Of a DNA stretch of 11,896 nt, positions 1-8,506 are shown piece by piece. The stretch spans positions 58,076-69,971 of the forward strand of contig BEXV01000432.1 in assembly GCA_003118195.1 (NCBI GenBank). Reading direction: 5' to 3'. The DNA comes from Hemicentrotus pulcherrimus. Its lineage: Eukaryota > Echinodermata > Echinoidea > Camarodonta > Strongylocentrotidae. The notes below the pieces were generated by a model. The model saw nothing but the letters and a program-made list of their open reading frames with translations. It made no database searches and had not been told where the DNA came from. A program made the position numbers and the translations under genes. The stretch's first letter is position 1. The number at the start of each line of letters is the position of its first letter.

Positions 1-206
1 CGACCATGTTACAGGTTTCAGTATACCCAATGGTTGGTCTACCTAAAACTTGGATCAAACTAAACATCAAAGAAATGATGCTTTCAAATTTTACATCAAG
101 TTCTTTATCCAAAAATAATTGGGTCATGTAAGAGACACAAGACAACCATGATAGTCCTTGGCCTTGCCTACATCTTTGAATAGGAGGGAAAGGAGTGGTT
201 TCTTAC

Positions 207-326
207 TTTGATTGTTGGCATCTTTTCTTTCTTTCCGCTCACGGGGAAACTGTTTTCTGAATTCCTTGCTCTTGTACCAATCTTCCTCTCCATCCGGTGC
301 TGCCTCCGGCTGGACGATGACTGTAC
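207..326 (-). CDS. ATRX: Second copy of the ATRX GTVIVQPE exon
   Basis: This copy matches 3925-4044 at an offset of 3718, with the same reading frame and the same acceptor and donor. It joins correctly to the copy exon at 1260-1657. Together they form an intact stretch of the allele whose ADD exon would be expected left of base 1. Confidence 0.8.
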
Positions 327-599
327 CTGAGGTCAGAGGAGAATTTCAACAAAAAATGTAATGAATAATAACGACAATTTGTATTAATCACATACTTTCT
401 ATATTGAATATAACAAGAGGAAGCATGAAATACATTGTAAGAAACATTCGAGCCTAGGCTACTGCTAAATACACAGGACCGTACGAGGCGTTAAAAAATT
501 ATGCACATATTAATACATTTACACCCCCAAAAATGTGAACATGATAAACATGCAATGGAAATATATAGTTGTTGATATGGTGATAATGTTAAAAACCTC

Positions 600-1158
600 C
601 TATGTTGTATATATTGACTTCATGAATTTTGACCTTTGACCTTCTTAACCCAAAATCTAATCAATTTGTCTCACTATGGCGATACATACCAATACCACAT
701 TTGAAGTTCATGGCTCAAATCATTCTTGAGACACTATGATAATGTGGCTAAAACCCTGAAATTTCATGTAAAATGACCTCTATGACCTTTGACCTTCTTA
801 CCTTGAAATCTAATCAGATCGCTTCTTTACAGTGATACTCACTTTCATAATGTTTGAAGCTTATATCTTGAGTGGAGCTTGAGATATCAGCATAACGAGG
901 CTAATATCTGTTATTTCAGAAATTGACCGCTATGACCTTTGATTTTTTTACCTATTCACTCCCAAATTTAATCAAATTGGCTTCCTATGGTGATACATAC
1001 ATGTATATCAAGTTTCAAGTTCATAGTACCTCAAATAGCAGTTATTGAGATATAGTGATAATGAGAAAGCATGACGGACGTAGAGACAGATGAATGGAAA
1101 GACGGACAATCCAAAAAAACAATGCCTCTGGCACTACCTTTGGTGGCCGGAGCCATAG
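600..1158. repeat. Dispersed repeat with three degenerate TGACCTTTGACC units (copy 1)
   Basis: Three related units of about 150 bp begin near 629, 782 and 932. Each starts with (T)TGACCTTTGA and continues with AATCTAATCA-like, GTGATACAT-like and TTGAAGTTCAT-like blocks. The run ends in a tail rich in GACGGAC and AGACGGACAATCC, then GCCTCTGGCACTACC and GGCCGGAGCCATAG. Repeats with this layout are widespread in marine invertebrate genomes (from memory). No reading frame of interest is present. It occupies most of the intron between the two copy-1 ATRX exons. Confidence 0.7.
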
Positions 1159-1259
1159 AACACATTGAATGTTGCAAAAGTTCCAACAAACAAAAATTCT
1201 TGTCTAAAAGCTTGCGACTGTGTTCTTGATAAATTAATTCATACAAATTTTGTTTTTAC

Positions 1260-1657
1260 CTTCTGGTATTTCTTCATTGAGTGAACTGTCAACCAGAGAT
1301 CCATTGCACTTCTTAGCATCTTTCACATCCTTTGAGCTATCGCTTTCAACCTCCTCCTCAAGATTTGGCTCGTTCTTCTTCAGCTGATAAACAAAGCCGT
1401 TATTGAACCCTGACAGAGCATTGATTGCCCTCTTGCTACCAAAACCAGCAGATTCTGACAACCCAATACTGTTGGGGCGCACAAAGTTCTTCTTTTTGGA
1501 GTCGCTGTTTGGGGTGGGGCCTATCCTGGTCTTCTCGTTCTTAGGTTTGTCGATGGGCGTACGGGTATTGGAGGGTTGGTTGATGAAGATGTCTGGTACG
1601 GACTCTGAGGAGTCACTGTCAGAAGACACAATGCGCCGGACGACGTTTTGCTTCCTC
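1260..1657 (-). CDS. ATRX: Second copy of the ATRX Ser/Asp-rich exon
   Basis: This copy matches 4978-5375 with a constant offset of 3718 and encodes the same 132 codons with the same splice sites. It lies downstream of the ADD exon at 2956-3068 in the direction of transcription. That exon ends in phase 0 whereas this one must be entered in phase 2. Splicing one to the other would read EEAKRRPAHCVF and then stop. Such a copy cannot extend the ATRX protein, and it is best explained as the other allele placed in tandem by the assembly. Confidence 0.8.
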
Positions 1658-2189
1658 CTGCAGAAAAATTAAAGTTTTTGAAATCGCAAAATCTCAGACC
1701 TTTTCATACAATGTCATGAAACACAAGAACATCACGATTTGAAATCATAATATATGTTCAACAGCTTGACCAAAAAAAAGTGTTACAATGCAGCTTTCAA
1801 AATATTATTTCATGCAACTCATTTTTTTTTTTTGTCAAATAGAATGTGTTAATAATTATTAAAGCAAATTACTGGCATTTCTTTCTTTTCCTTCAGTTTT
1901 CAATTCAGTTCAATCATGTGAAGCAGATATACCATAGCTTGAACATGCATGGGTGAGTTTGAATTAAAATTAGAATGCTAAAGAGAAGTTAGAGTTCTGG
2001 AAAGGTGAAAATAATTTGTGAGCTTTTTTTCTTTCTTTTTACGTTAGTTTGGAAGAGCATAGAGACATTTGTATTAAGCGCTATATAAAACTTAAATATT
2101 AAATATTATTCTTATTATCAAATTAAAATGTGTCCCTGAACAAGGACGGCTCTGTAAATGCCCTCACACATAACAAATATAACAAGTTA

Positions 2190-2233
2190 GAGCTGAAGGT
2201 TGTGGAGTGTGGAGCTGAAGGTTGTGGAGTGTG
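2190..2233. repeat. 22-bp tandem duplication, copy 1 only
   Basis: The 22-bp unit beginning gagctgaaggttgtggag is present twice in a row here and once at 5908-5929. It is intronic. It is the main difference between the two long copies and would serve as a length marker between alleles. Confidence 0.9.
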
Positions 2234-2891
2234 GACCAGACTTTCATTCCACATTTTTTTTGTTACAGTCCCACATACACATTTCTGTGTACAGTGCATG
2301 TGACTTTTAACAGGACTGAGCTAGTTTCTTTACATTTCAATGGTTCCGAACCTCACAGTATACACCAATACTTATGTGCTACATGGTCAACCTTTTTCAA
2401 ATCGCTTCTACAGTTTCTTTCAAAATGCAATTGCATGACCAGAAATCAACTTTGTCTTTGAAAGAAATAAGAAACTATACATGCAGGAATCAGAAACAAC
2501 ACAATAAGTGAAAAAAGTGGAAAAAGTTACGGTTGCATCATGTGAAAATGTTTAGTAACAGAATCACTGAGAAAGCAAAATGTCAGCCTCATAGTTGGTT
2601 GAAAGGGTACCAATTTGTATTACCTTACACAATTAATTTGTGTAATTTGTGTAATTTGTGTAATCATCAAGCTAAAAACTCTAAATAAATCTTTGGGTAA
2701 ACAGACAATGAAGAAAATAAATTAAACACATTAAACCCTGTGTACGGAACCCAGTCCAACTTGTTCCATTCCATGTGGTCCCTATTCTATGCCAGCGTGT
2801 ATACCTTAGCCTTAGATGCATCGACTAGACTACCGGTACTCACAAATCACTTTTATATAAGTACCAATCACGACAAAATATTTTGCTTTGT

Positions 2892-2892
2892 N
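2892..2892. other. Single N, probable contig join
   Basis: The only ambiguous base in the window sits exactly where copy 1 of the direct repeat ends. Left of it is gctttgt, identical to 6581-6587. Right of it is sequence unrelated to what follows copy 2. A one-base gap at a repeat boundary is what a scaffolder leaves when it abuts overlapping contigs. Confidence 0.85.
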
Positions 2893-2955
2893 CCTTTAAA
2901 TAAGCAGATGATTTCATTTGATTTTATAAAATGATTAACTAATCAGACATCATAC

Positions 2956-3068
2956 CTTACAGATTATCACACTCAGAACAGTATGGCAGAAGAAGGTTTT
3001 TCTGTCGAACGGGTTGACTTGGGTGTTGCATGCCGTACAGAACACAGATTCTTCGGTCGGGGGTGCAT
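2956..3068 (-). CDS. ATRX: ATRX exon: first half of the ADD zinc-finger domain
   Basis: Read on the minus strand, a 113-nt exon lies between a clean acceptor (catcatttgcag) and a donor (AAG|gtatga). It starts in phase 1, receiving one base from the exon at 3925-4044, and ends in phase 0. It encodes 37 whole codons ending in IICK. Cysteines at exon residues 10 and 13 (FCTAC) and 36 (IICK) match the first three ligands of the GATA-like zinc finger in the ATRX ADD domain, where vertebrate ATRX reads SCTACGQQVN and then VLICKNCF. The fourth cysteine would come from the next exon, which is not in this window at its expected place. In known ATRX proteins the ADD domain binds histone H3 tails with unmethylated K4 and trimethylated K9. 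DNMT3-type ADD domains are a poorer match, and the preceding exon also points to ATRX. Immediately downstream is the N at 2892 and then the repeated copy. Confidence 0.85.
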
Positions 3069-3343
3069 CTGCAAATGATGGAATCCAGAATTAAGCAACA
3101 AAATTTAAAACTTTGAGAGTAAGGGATTTATTGTGTATGCAAGTATTCAAGAGGCTATTTATAATCACTATCTGAGGACATGAAAGTCATGATTTAATAA
3201 TGTCCACTTTTTCTCATATTTTTATATTTTTCTCAATAGTTATCAGTGGCGTAACCTCTCAAATAACAGAAGAATTATTAAAAGGAGAAAAAAAACAATC
3301 AGTAAATGGGCAAGCCAAATTAATTTTGTCCACATGATACCGA

Positions 3344-3715
3344 CAGACCTGCCAACCTCTGGAGTTAAAAAAATGTATTCTTTAATCCCATAAGTTGTAT
3401 TTTATTGACAAAAGTTGTATTCTTAAAATAAACACAGACTGTTACGAGGATCAATGCCTCTTACAGTTCCTACATACAGGTAAGATTTTTTTTTATGGAT
3501 CATTAGTTTAATATGTATGATTTTGTCACGACTGGTATGTTCGATGAACCAATGAACATCCCCAAATTGCGATGTGAAATGCTTTATATAACAGAATGGG
3601 CATTTTGCCATTAAAAATGGCACACATTTTTTTTTAAATTAAAAAAATCATACTGTCGTATTTGCTTCTAAAAATCGTACTTAATACAACTTAATTGTAC
3701 TGGTTAGCAGGTCTG
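3344..3715. mobile_element. Non-autonomous DNA element with terminal inverted repeats, hAT-like
   Basis: The left end reads CAGACCTGCCAACC, and the right end reads GGTTAGCAGGTCTG, which is its reverse complement with one mismatch. The flanks are TACCGA on the left (3338-3343) and TATCGA on the right (3716-3721), an imperfect target duplication. The 372-bp interior is AT-rich, has GTATT/ACAAC-rich subterminal stretches, and encodes no transposase. The CAGNCCTG-type tip fits hAT elements, but the short, mismatched target duplication leaves the superfamily open. It lies in the ATRX intron between the ADD exon and the GTVIVQPE exon. Confidence 0.6.
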
Positions 3716-3924
3716 TATCGACCATGTTACAGGTTTCAGTATACCCAATGGTTGGTCTACCTAAAACTTGGATCAAACTAAACATCAAAGAAATGATGCT
3801 TTCAAATTTTACATCAAGTTCTTTATCCAAAAATAATTGGGTCATGTAAGAGACACAAGACAACCATGATAGTCCTTGGCCTTGCCTACATCTTTGAATA
3901 GGAGGGAAAGGAGTGGTTTCTTAC

Positions 3925-4044
3925 TTTGATTGTTGGCATCTTTTCTTTCTTTCCGCTCACGGGGAAACTGTTTTCTGAATTCCTTGCTCTTGTACCAATC
4001 TTCCTCTCCATCCGGTGCTGCCTCCGGCTGGACGATGACTGTAC
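3925..4044 (-). CDS. ATRX: ATRX exon: linker before the ADD domain (GTVIVQPE signature)
   Basis: This 120-nt minus-strand exon has a strong acceptor (ttctcctctgacctcag) and donor (CAAA|gtaaga). It takes one base from the previous exon to complete Gly, then encodes 39 codons and leaves one base, so it runs phase 1 to phase 1. It opens with (G)TVIVQPE, identical to the segment just before the ADD domain of vertebrate ATRX, which reads PKGTVIVQPE. A charged stretch follows, with EEDWYKSKEF and RERKERK. Joining to the exon at 2956-3068 gives NNQ-N-APPTEESVFCTAC without a stop. It has a second, identical-looking copy at 207-326. The peptide match is recalled from the family, not computed. Confidence 0.87.
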
Positions 4045-4317
4045 CTGAGGTCAGAGGAGAATTTCAACAAAAAATGTAATGAATAATAACGACAATTTGT
4101 ATTAATCACATACTTTCTATATTGAATATAACAAGAGGAAGCATGAAATACATTGTAAGAAACATTCGAGCCTAGGCTACTGCTAAATACACAGGACCGT
4201 ACGAGGCGTTAAAAAATTATGCACATATTAATACATTTACACCCCCAAAAATGTGAACATGATAAACATGCAATGGAAATATATAGTTGTTGATATGGTG
4301 ATAATGTTAAAAACCTC

Positions 4318-4876
4318 CTATGTTGTATATATTGACTTCATGAATTTTGACCTTTGACCTTCTTAACCCAAAATCTAATCAATTTGTCTCACTATGGCGA
4401 TACATACCAATACCACATTTGAAGTTCATGGCTCAAATCATTCTTGAGACACTATGATAATGTGGCTAAAACCCTGAAATTTCATGTAAAATGACCTCTA
4501 TGACCTTTGACCTTCTTACCTTGAAATCTAATCAGATCGCTTCTTTACAGTGATACTCACTTTCATAATGTTTGAAGCTTATATCTTGAGTGGAGCTTGA
4601 GATATCAGCATAACGAGGCTAATATCTGTTATTTCAGAAATTGACCGCTATGACCTTTGATTTTTTTACCTATTCACTCCCAAATTTAATCAAATTGGCT
4701 TCCTATGGTGATACATACATGTATATCAAGTTTCAAGTTCATAGTACCTCAAATAGCAGTTATTGAGATATAGTGATAATGAGAAAGCATGACGGACGTA
4801 GAGACAGATGAATGGAAAGACGGACAATCCAAAAAAACAATGCCTCTGGCACTACCTTTGGTGGCCGGAGCCATAG
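4318..4876. repeat. Dispersed repeat with three degenerate TGACCTTTGACC units (copy 2)
   Basis: Same repeat as at 600-1158, inside the intron between the exons at 4978-5375 and 3925-4044. Two of the units carry an intact TGACCTTTGACCT (4348-4360 and 4501-4513); the third is degenerate. Confidence 0.7.
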
Positions 4877-4977
4877 AACACATTGAATGTTGCAAAAGTT
4901 CCAACAAACAAAAATTCTTGTCTAAAAGCTTGCGACTGTGTTCTTGATAAATTAATTCATACAAATTTTGTTTTTAC

Positions 4978-5375
4978 CTTCTGGTATTTCTTCATTGAGT
5001 GAACTGTCAACCAGAGATCCATTGCACTTCTTAGCATCTTTCACATCCTTTGAGCTATCGCTTTCAACCTCCTCCTCAAGATTTGGCTCGTTCTTCTTCA
5101 GCTGATAAACAAAGCCGTTATTGAACCCTGACAGAGCATTGATTGCCCTCTTGCTACCAAAACCAGCAGATTCTGACAACCCAATACTGTTGGGGCGCAC
5201 AAAGTTCTTCTTTTTGGAGTCGCTGTTTGGGGTGGGGCCTATCCTGGTCTTCTCGTTCTTAGGTTTGTCGATGGGCGTACGGGTATTGGAGGGTTGGTTG
5301 ATGAAGATGTCTGGTACGGACTCTGAGGAGTCACTGTCAGAAGACACAATGCGCCGGACGACGTTTTGCTTCCTC
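4978..5375 (-). CDS. ATRX: ATRX exon: Ser/Asp-rich N-terminal linker
   Basis: This 398-nt minus-strand exon lies between the acceptor tttttctgcag and the donor GAAG|gtaaaa, running phase 2 to phase 1, and is fully open over 132 codons. It begins RKQNVVRRIVSSDSDSSES, comparable to KRKPSIVTKYVESDDEK in the N-terminus of vertebrate ATRX. It continues with basic patches (PKNEKT, SKKKNF) and an acidic run (NLEEEVESDSSKD), and ends EEIPE-G, which joins to TVIVQPE. The serine/acidic clusters look like CK2-type phosphorylation sites and the basic patches could serve nuclear import (inference). The apparent start codon at 5347 is an internal GTG valine, not a real start. A duplicate lies at 1260-1657. 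Confidence 0.85.
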
Positions 5376-6753
5376 CTGCAGAAAAATTAAAGTTTTTGAA
5401 ATCGCAAAATCTCAGACCTTTTCATACAATGTCATGAAACACAAGAACATCACGATTTGAAATCATAATATATGTTCAACAGCTTGACCAAAAAAAAGTG
5501 TTACAATGCAGCTTTCAAAATATTATTTCATGCAACTCATTTTTTTTTTTTGTCAAATAGAATGTGTTAATAATTATTAAAGCAAATTACTGGCATTTCT
5601 TTCTTTTCCTTCAGTTTTCAATTCAGTTCAATCATGTGAAGCAGATTTACCATAGCTTGAACATGCATGGGTGAGTTTGAATTAAAATTAGAATGCTAAA
5701 GAGAAGTTAGAGTTCTGGAAAGGTGAAAATAATTTGTGAGCTTTTTTTCTTTCTTTTTACGTTAGTTTGGAAGAGCATAGAGACATTTGTATTAAGCGCT
5801 ATATAAAACTTAAATATTAAATATTATTCTTATTATCAAATTAAAATGTGTCCCTGAACAAGGACGGCTCTGTAAATGCCCTCACACATAACAAATATAA
5901 CAAGTTAGAGCTGAAGGTTGTGGAGTGTGGACCAGACTTTCATTCCACATTTTTTTTGTTACAGTCCCACATACACATTTCTGTGTACAGTGCATGTGAC
6001 TTTTAACAGGACTGAGCTAGTTTCTTTACATTTCAATGGTTCCGAACCTCACAGTATACACCAATACTTATGTGCTACATGGTCAACCTTTTTCAAATCG
6101 CTTCTACAGTTTCTTTCAAAATGCAATTGCATGACCAGAAATCAACTTTGTCTTTGAAAGAAATAAGAAACTATACATGCAGGAATCAGAAACAACACAA
6201 TAAGTGAAAAAAGTGGAAAAAGTTACGGTTGCATCATGTGAAAATGTTTAGTAACAGAATCACTGAGAAAGCAAAATGTCAGCCTCATAGTTGGTTGAAA
6301 GGGTACCAATTTGTATTACCTTACACAATTAATTTGTGTAATTTGTGTAATTTGTGTAATCATCAAGCTAAAAACTCTAAATAAATCTTTGGGTAAACAG
6401 ACAATGAAGAAAATAAATTAAACACATTAAACCCTGTGTACGGAACCCAGTCCAACTTGTTCCATTCCATGTGGTCCCTATTCTATGCCAGCGTGTATAC
6501 CTTAGCCTTAGATGCATCGACTAGACTACCGGTACTCACAAATCACTTTTATATAAGTACCAATCACGACAAAATATTTTGCTTTGTATGTTAGGGGTTC
6601 CATGTTGCTATACTACATTCAAATTATGAGCTTCAAATAATACTTCCAAAAGGAAATGTTATCCCTTTATTTTATTAATGCTTCTAAACCGTTAACCCAT
6701 AGAATGCCAGGGTTAAGTTATATCTAATAGAAAAAGATACAAGGGTAACATAC
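5376..6753 (-). other. Intron with no further gene seen
   Basis: AT-rich sequence between the exons at 6754-6855 and 4978-5375. Up to 6587 it is part of the direct repeat, with its copy at 1658-2891. It contains a 12-T run, the 9-bp tandem repeat and the single 22-bp unit. The open frame at 5918-6157 is intronic, changes with the 22-bp indel, and has no recognisable protein features. Confidence 0.6.
6326..6360. repeat. Short tandem repeat of ATTTGTGTA
   Basis: Three tandem 9-bp units (aatttgtgt) lie in the intron, with an identical array at about 2630-2664 in copy 1. The unit number is the same in both copies. Confidence 0.7.
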
Positions 6754-6855
6754 ACTGACTTATTAACGGCTGTATCAGATGTGGAGTCACTAGAGTGGCA
6801 TCCATTATTGGAGTCATCCAATGTCATTATTTTTCTTGTAATTGCAGCTTTTCTC
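6754..6855 (-). CDS. ATRX: Probable ATRX upstream exon with RK..RK motif
   Basis: This minus-strand exon of 102 nt has an acceptor (gttcacacccag) and a strong donor (TCAGT|gtatgt). It runs phase 2 to phase 2 and encodes 33 whole codons starting RKAAITRKIMTLDDS, then a Ser/Thr/Asp-rich tail ending NKS. Joining to 4978-5375 completes a Val codon and stays open. The start of this exon resembles the start of the next one (RKQNVVRRIVSSDSDSS), so the two may be related or alternative versions of the same basic-then-acidic module. The sequence directly right of the duplicated block contains only one copy of it. Cross-species conservation has not been checked. Confidence 0.6.
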
Positions 6856-7132
6856 CTGGGTGTGAACATTCATGCAATATAGAGAACTCTCTTGTTACTA
6901 TTTATTTAAACAGCTTTTTCCCACATGATGCAATTTGAAGAGGGTCACTACAGGCAGGAACTTGGGAGCACTGCTACAGGTTAACCTCTTACACAGAGAC
7001 ATAAGCACCTACTCAAATATAATAACATGCATATAATTCAGTCCAACACATATCCCCCCCCCCTCCCACTTCAGAACACGAAACAGCCTAGCTAAGGGGC
7101 AAACATTTACTACCTATAGACAATAATGAATA

Positions 7133-7262
7133 GGGACTTTTGGATTTGAACGACGACATAGTGGACTGCTTCGTGCGACGCCCTTATAAGGCACTGTGAT
7201 GTCCTTTATAAGGTCGTCACATGAAGCAGTCCACTATGTCGTCGTTCAAATCCAAAAGTCCC
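7133..7262. mobile_element. 130-bp fold-back element (MITE) flanked by TA
   Basis: The outer 40 bp of each arm (7133-7172 and 7223-7262) are perfect reverse complements, starting GGGACTTTTGGATTTGAACG. Pairing continues with a few mismatches to a small loop near 7190-7203. A TA dinucleotide flanks each side (7131-7132 and 7263-7264), as for Tc1/mariner-type insertions. There is no coding capacity. If transcribed as part of the ATRX intron it would form a long RNA hairpin. Confidence 0.85.
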
Positions 7263-7654
7263 TAATGACAATAAAGGTATGGCCTAGACAAAAAGAACAA
7301 AATACATCAAGGCTGCAAAATGACTCATATACATATATTCAATATGTGTAAATAGCATAGTTTAATCAATCATTTATTGTTCCAATGTACATTCAAACAT
7401 GGAAAATTGTTTTGCTCCCATTCATTTAAAGGCCCAAGTAGGGTAATTACATTGTATTTGTATTATCAATATTGAAGCAATGACCAATCAATGACAAATG
7501 TGATGAACATGATATAAATAACAATTTTGTTAAAGTCTTGGTTAATTTACATATATTCTTGACTTATATTATTATAAGCAAAAATGGCACTCTTCCATTT
7601 TGTTAGGTGATAACAATTATGTGATAAAAATTGATAGAATGAAAGAAAACTTAC

Positions 7655-7674
7655 CTTCTAGCTCCCTCATGCGG
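7655..7674 (-). CDS. Candidate ATRX 20-nt microexon
   Basis: A 20-nt stretch on the minus strand lies between a pyrimidine-rich acceptor (aaatttctctttacaag) and a consensus donor (GAAG|gtaagt). Read from phase 0 it gives PHEGAR plus two bases. These complete an Arg with the exon at 6754-6855, giving ARR-RKAAITRK, a basic run like the KRK of vertebrate ATRX. Phase compatibility and the good splice signals are the only support. It could be a chance pair of splice-like sites. Confidence 0.35.
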
Positions 7675-7853
7675 CTTGTAAAGAGAAATTTAAAACAGCA
7701 TTAGTTAATTGAGAATGTACAAAATATTATTTACACATCCTCCTGGCTGACCAGAAAAAAGTCAGAAGGAACGCCAATTGGCCAGCTTAAAGAGATAGCA
7801 AGAGCTGCTGTAACTGCAAAAGTATGCCATCTAGACTATACTAGGGTGCTATA

Positions 7854-8241
7854 TAGTGCTGTCATTGAGAAAAAAAATCTGTCGACATGTCGTCTTGAAT
7901 TTTAGCCGACACATTGTCGACAGATGATTGGAAGAATGCAATCCTTCCAACACCGGCGTGCATGCCAAAAATTGTTCGTGAATGATTTTTATTTGCTGCA
8001 GACGTAAGTAAGATGACCGATTTCGAGTTTGTGTTCACTTTGAAATACAAATTACACAACACCAAAGTGTTTTGTGATAAAAAACAGTGTTGTTTGTAAA
8101 ATGATTCAAAAAGGGTGTAAAGCCTATAAATGGGTTGATTCTTGTCGACAATATACTATCCCTGTCGACATGTAGCCTTCCCGTAAAAATGCACTTTTAT
8201 CGACAAGGTTGTCGACAGAAGGCTTGTCGATGACAGCACTA
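7854..8241. mobile_element. 388-bp non-autonomous hAT-type element
   Basis: The terminal inverted repeats are TAGTGCTGTCATTGA at the left and the reverse complement of TAGTGCTGTCATCGA at the right, with one mismatch in 15. Perfect 8-bp direct repeats GTGCTATA flank it (7846-7853 and 8242-8249). An 8-bp target duplication plus a YAGNG-type tip is the hAT hallmark. Inside, the palindrome GTCGAC occurs five times (7881, 7916, 8144, 8164, 8211), mostly as TGTCGACA and near the ends, which could be subterminal transposase-binding sites (inference). No transposase frame is present. The short minus-strand frames here are incidental. Confidence 0.85.
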
Positions 8242-8506
8242 GTGCTATACCCATGGTCTGATCGACAGAAGCCTACTATTTTTCTCATATCCCTTATCTG
8301 TTTGCTTATAGAATACCAGGCATAGTTGTAAGATTTTATAAATAGTAGCAATTCACTAAATACTATTCACATATTATTTTTCAGATGATTGATAATTTTA
8401 AAAAATTGCCTCTTATACCACGACCATAGGGATAGAATCCAAAGTTTTTTCATGGGTAGAATTGTCCTACAGAGGTTAATTATATTGGAAGTATAGTAGT
8501 TGTCCA

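Larger units (their letters stand above)
1..2891. repeat. Copy 1 of a 2.9-kb direct repeat (probable allelic duplicate)
   Basis: Bases 1-2891 repeat at 3719-6587. The offset is 3718 up to about 2190 and 3696 after it, because copy 1 has a 22-bp unit twice. The only substitution I noticed is A at 1929 versus T at 5647. Homopolymer runs, including a 12-T run near 1821, are the same length. The match ends exactly at the N. The repeat probably continues left of the window. Confidence 0.95.
3719..6587. repeat. Copy 2 of the 2.9-kb direct repeat
   Basis: This is the counterpart of 1-2891. To its right the sequence continues uninterrupted into further ATRX intron and exon sequence. To its left it continues into the intron holding the ADD exon. 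It is therefore the copy in natural gene context. Confidence 0.95.

Noticed and set aside
600..1158. Regularly spaced repeats considered as a CRISPR array or satellite
   Set aside because: Units are about 150 bp, degenerate and only three in number, and the DNA is eukaryotic. They fit a dispersed repeat with a GACGGAC tail.
1031..1246. Minus-strand open frame of 71 codons, repeated at 4749-4964
   Set aside because: It falls in intron and dispersed-repeat sequence just after a splice donor and has no protein features.
1403..1672. Plus-strand open frame of 89 codons, repeated at 5121-5390
   Set aside because: It lies antisense to the ATRX Ser/Asp-rich exon, and its openness follows from the codon use of that exon.
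2222..2461. Plus-strand open frame of 79 codons, repeated at 5918-6157
   Set aside because: It is intronic, AT-rich and low-complexity. It shows no domain, and its upstream sequence changes with the 22-bp indel.
7737..7813. Possible exon with phase 1 to phase 0
   Set aside because: The donor is weak (gtgtaa) and the peptide is hydrophobic, unlike ATRX linker. It is noted only because it would fix the phase of the 5' chain.
7862..8351. Minus-strand open frames at 7862-8065 and 8124-8351
   Set aside because: They overlap the hAT-type MITE and its GTCGAC palindromes, show no transposase motifs, and the second crosses the element border.
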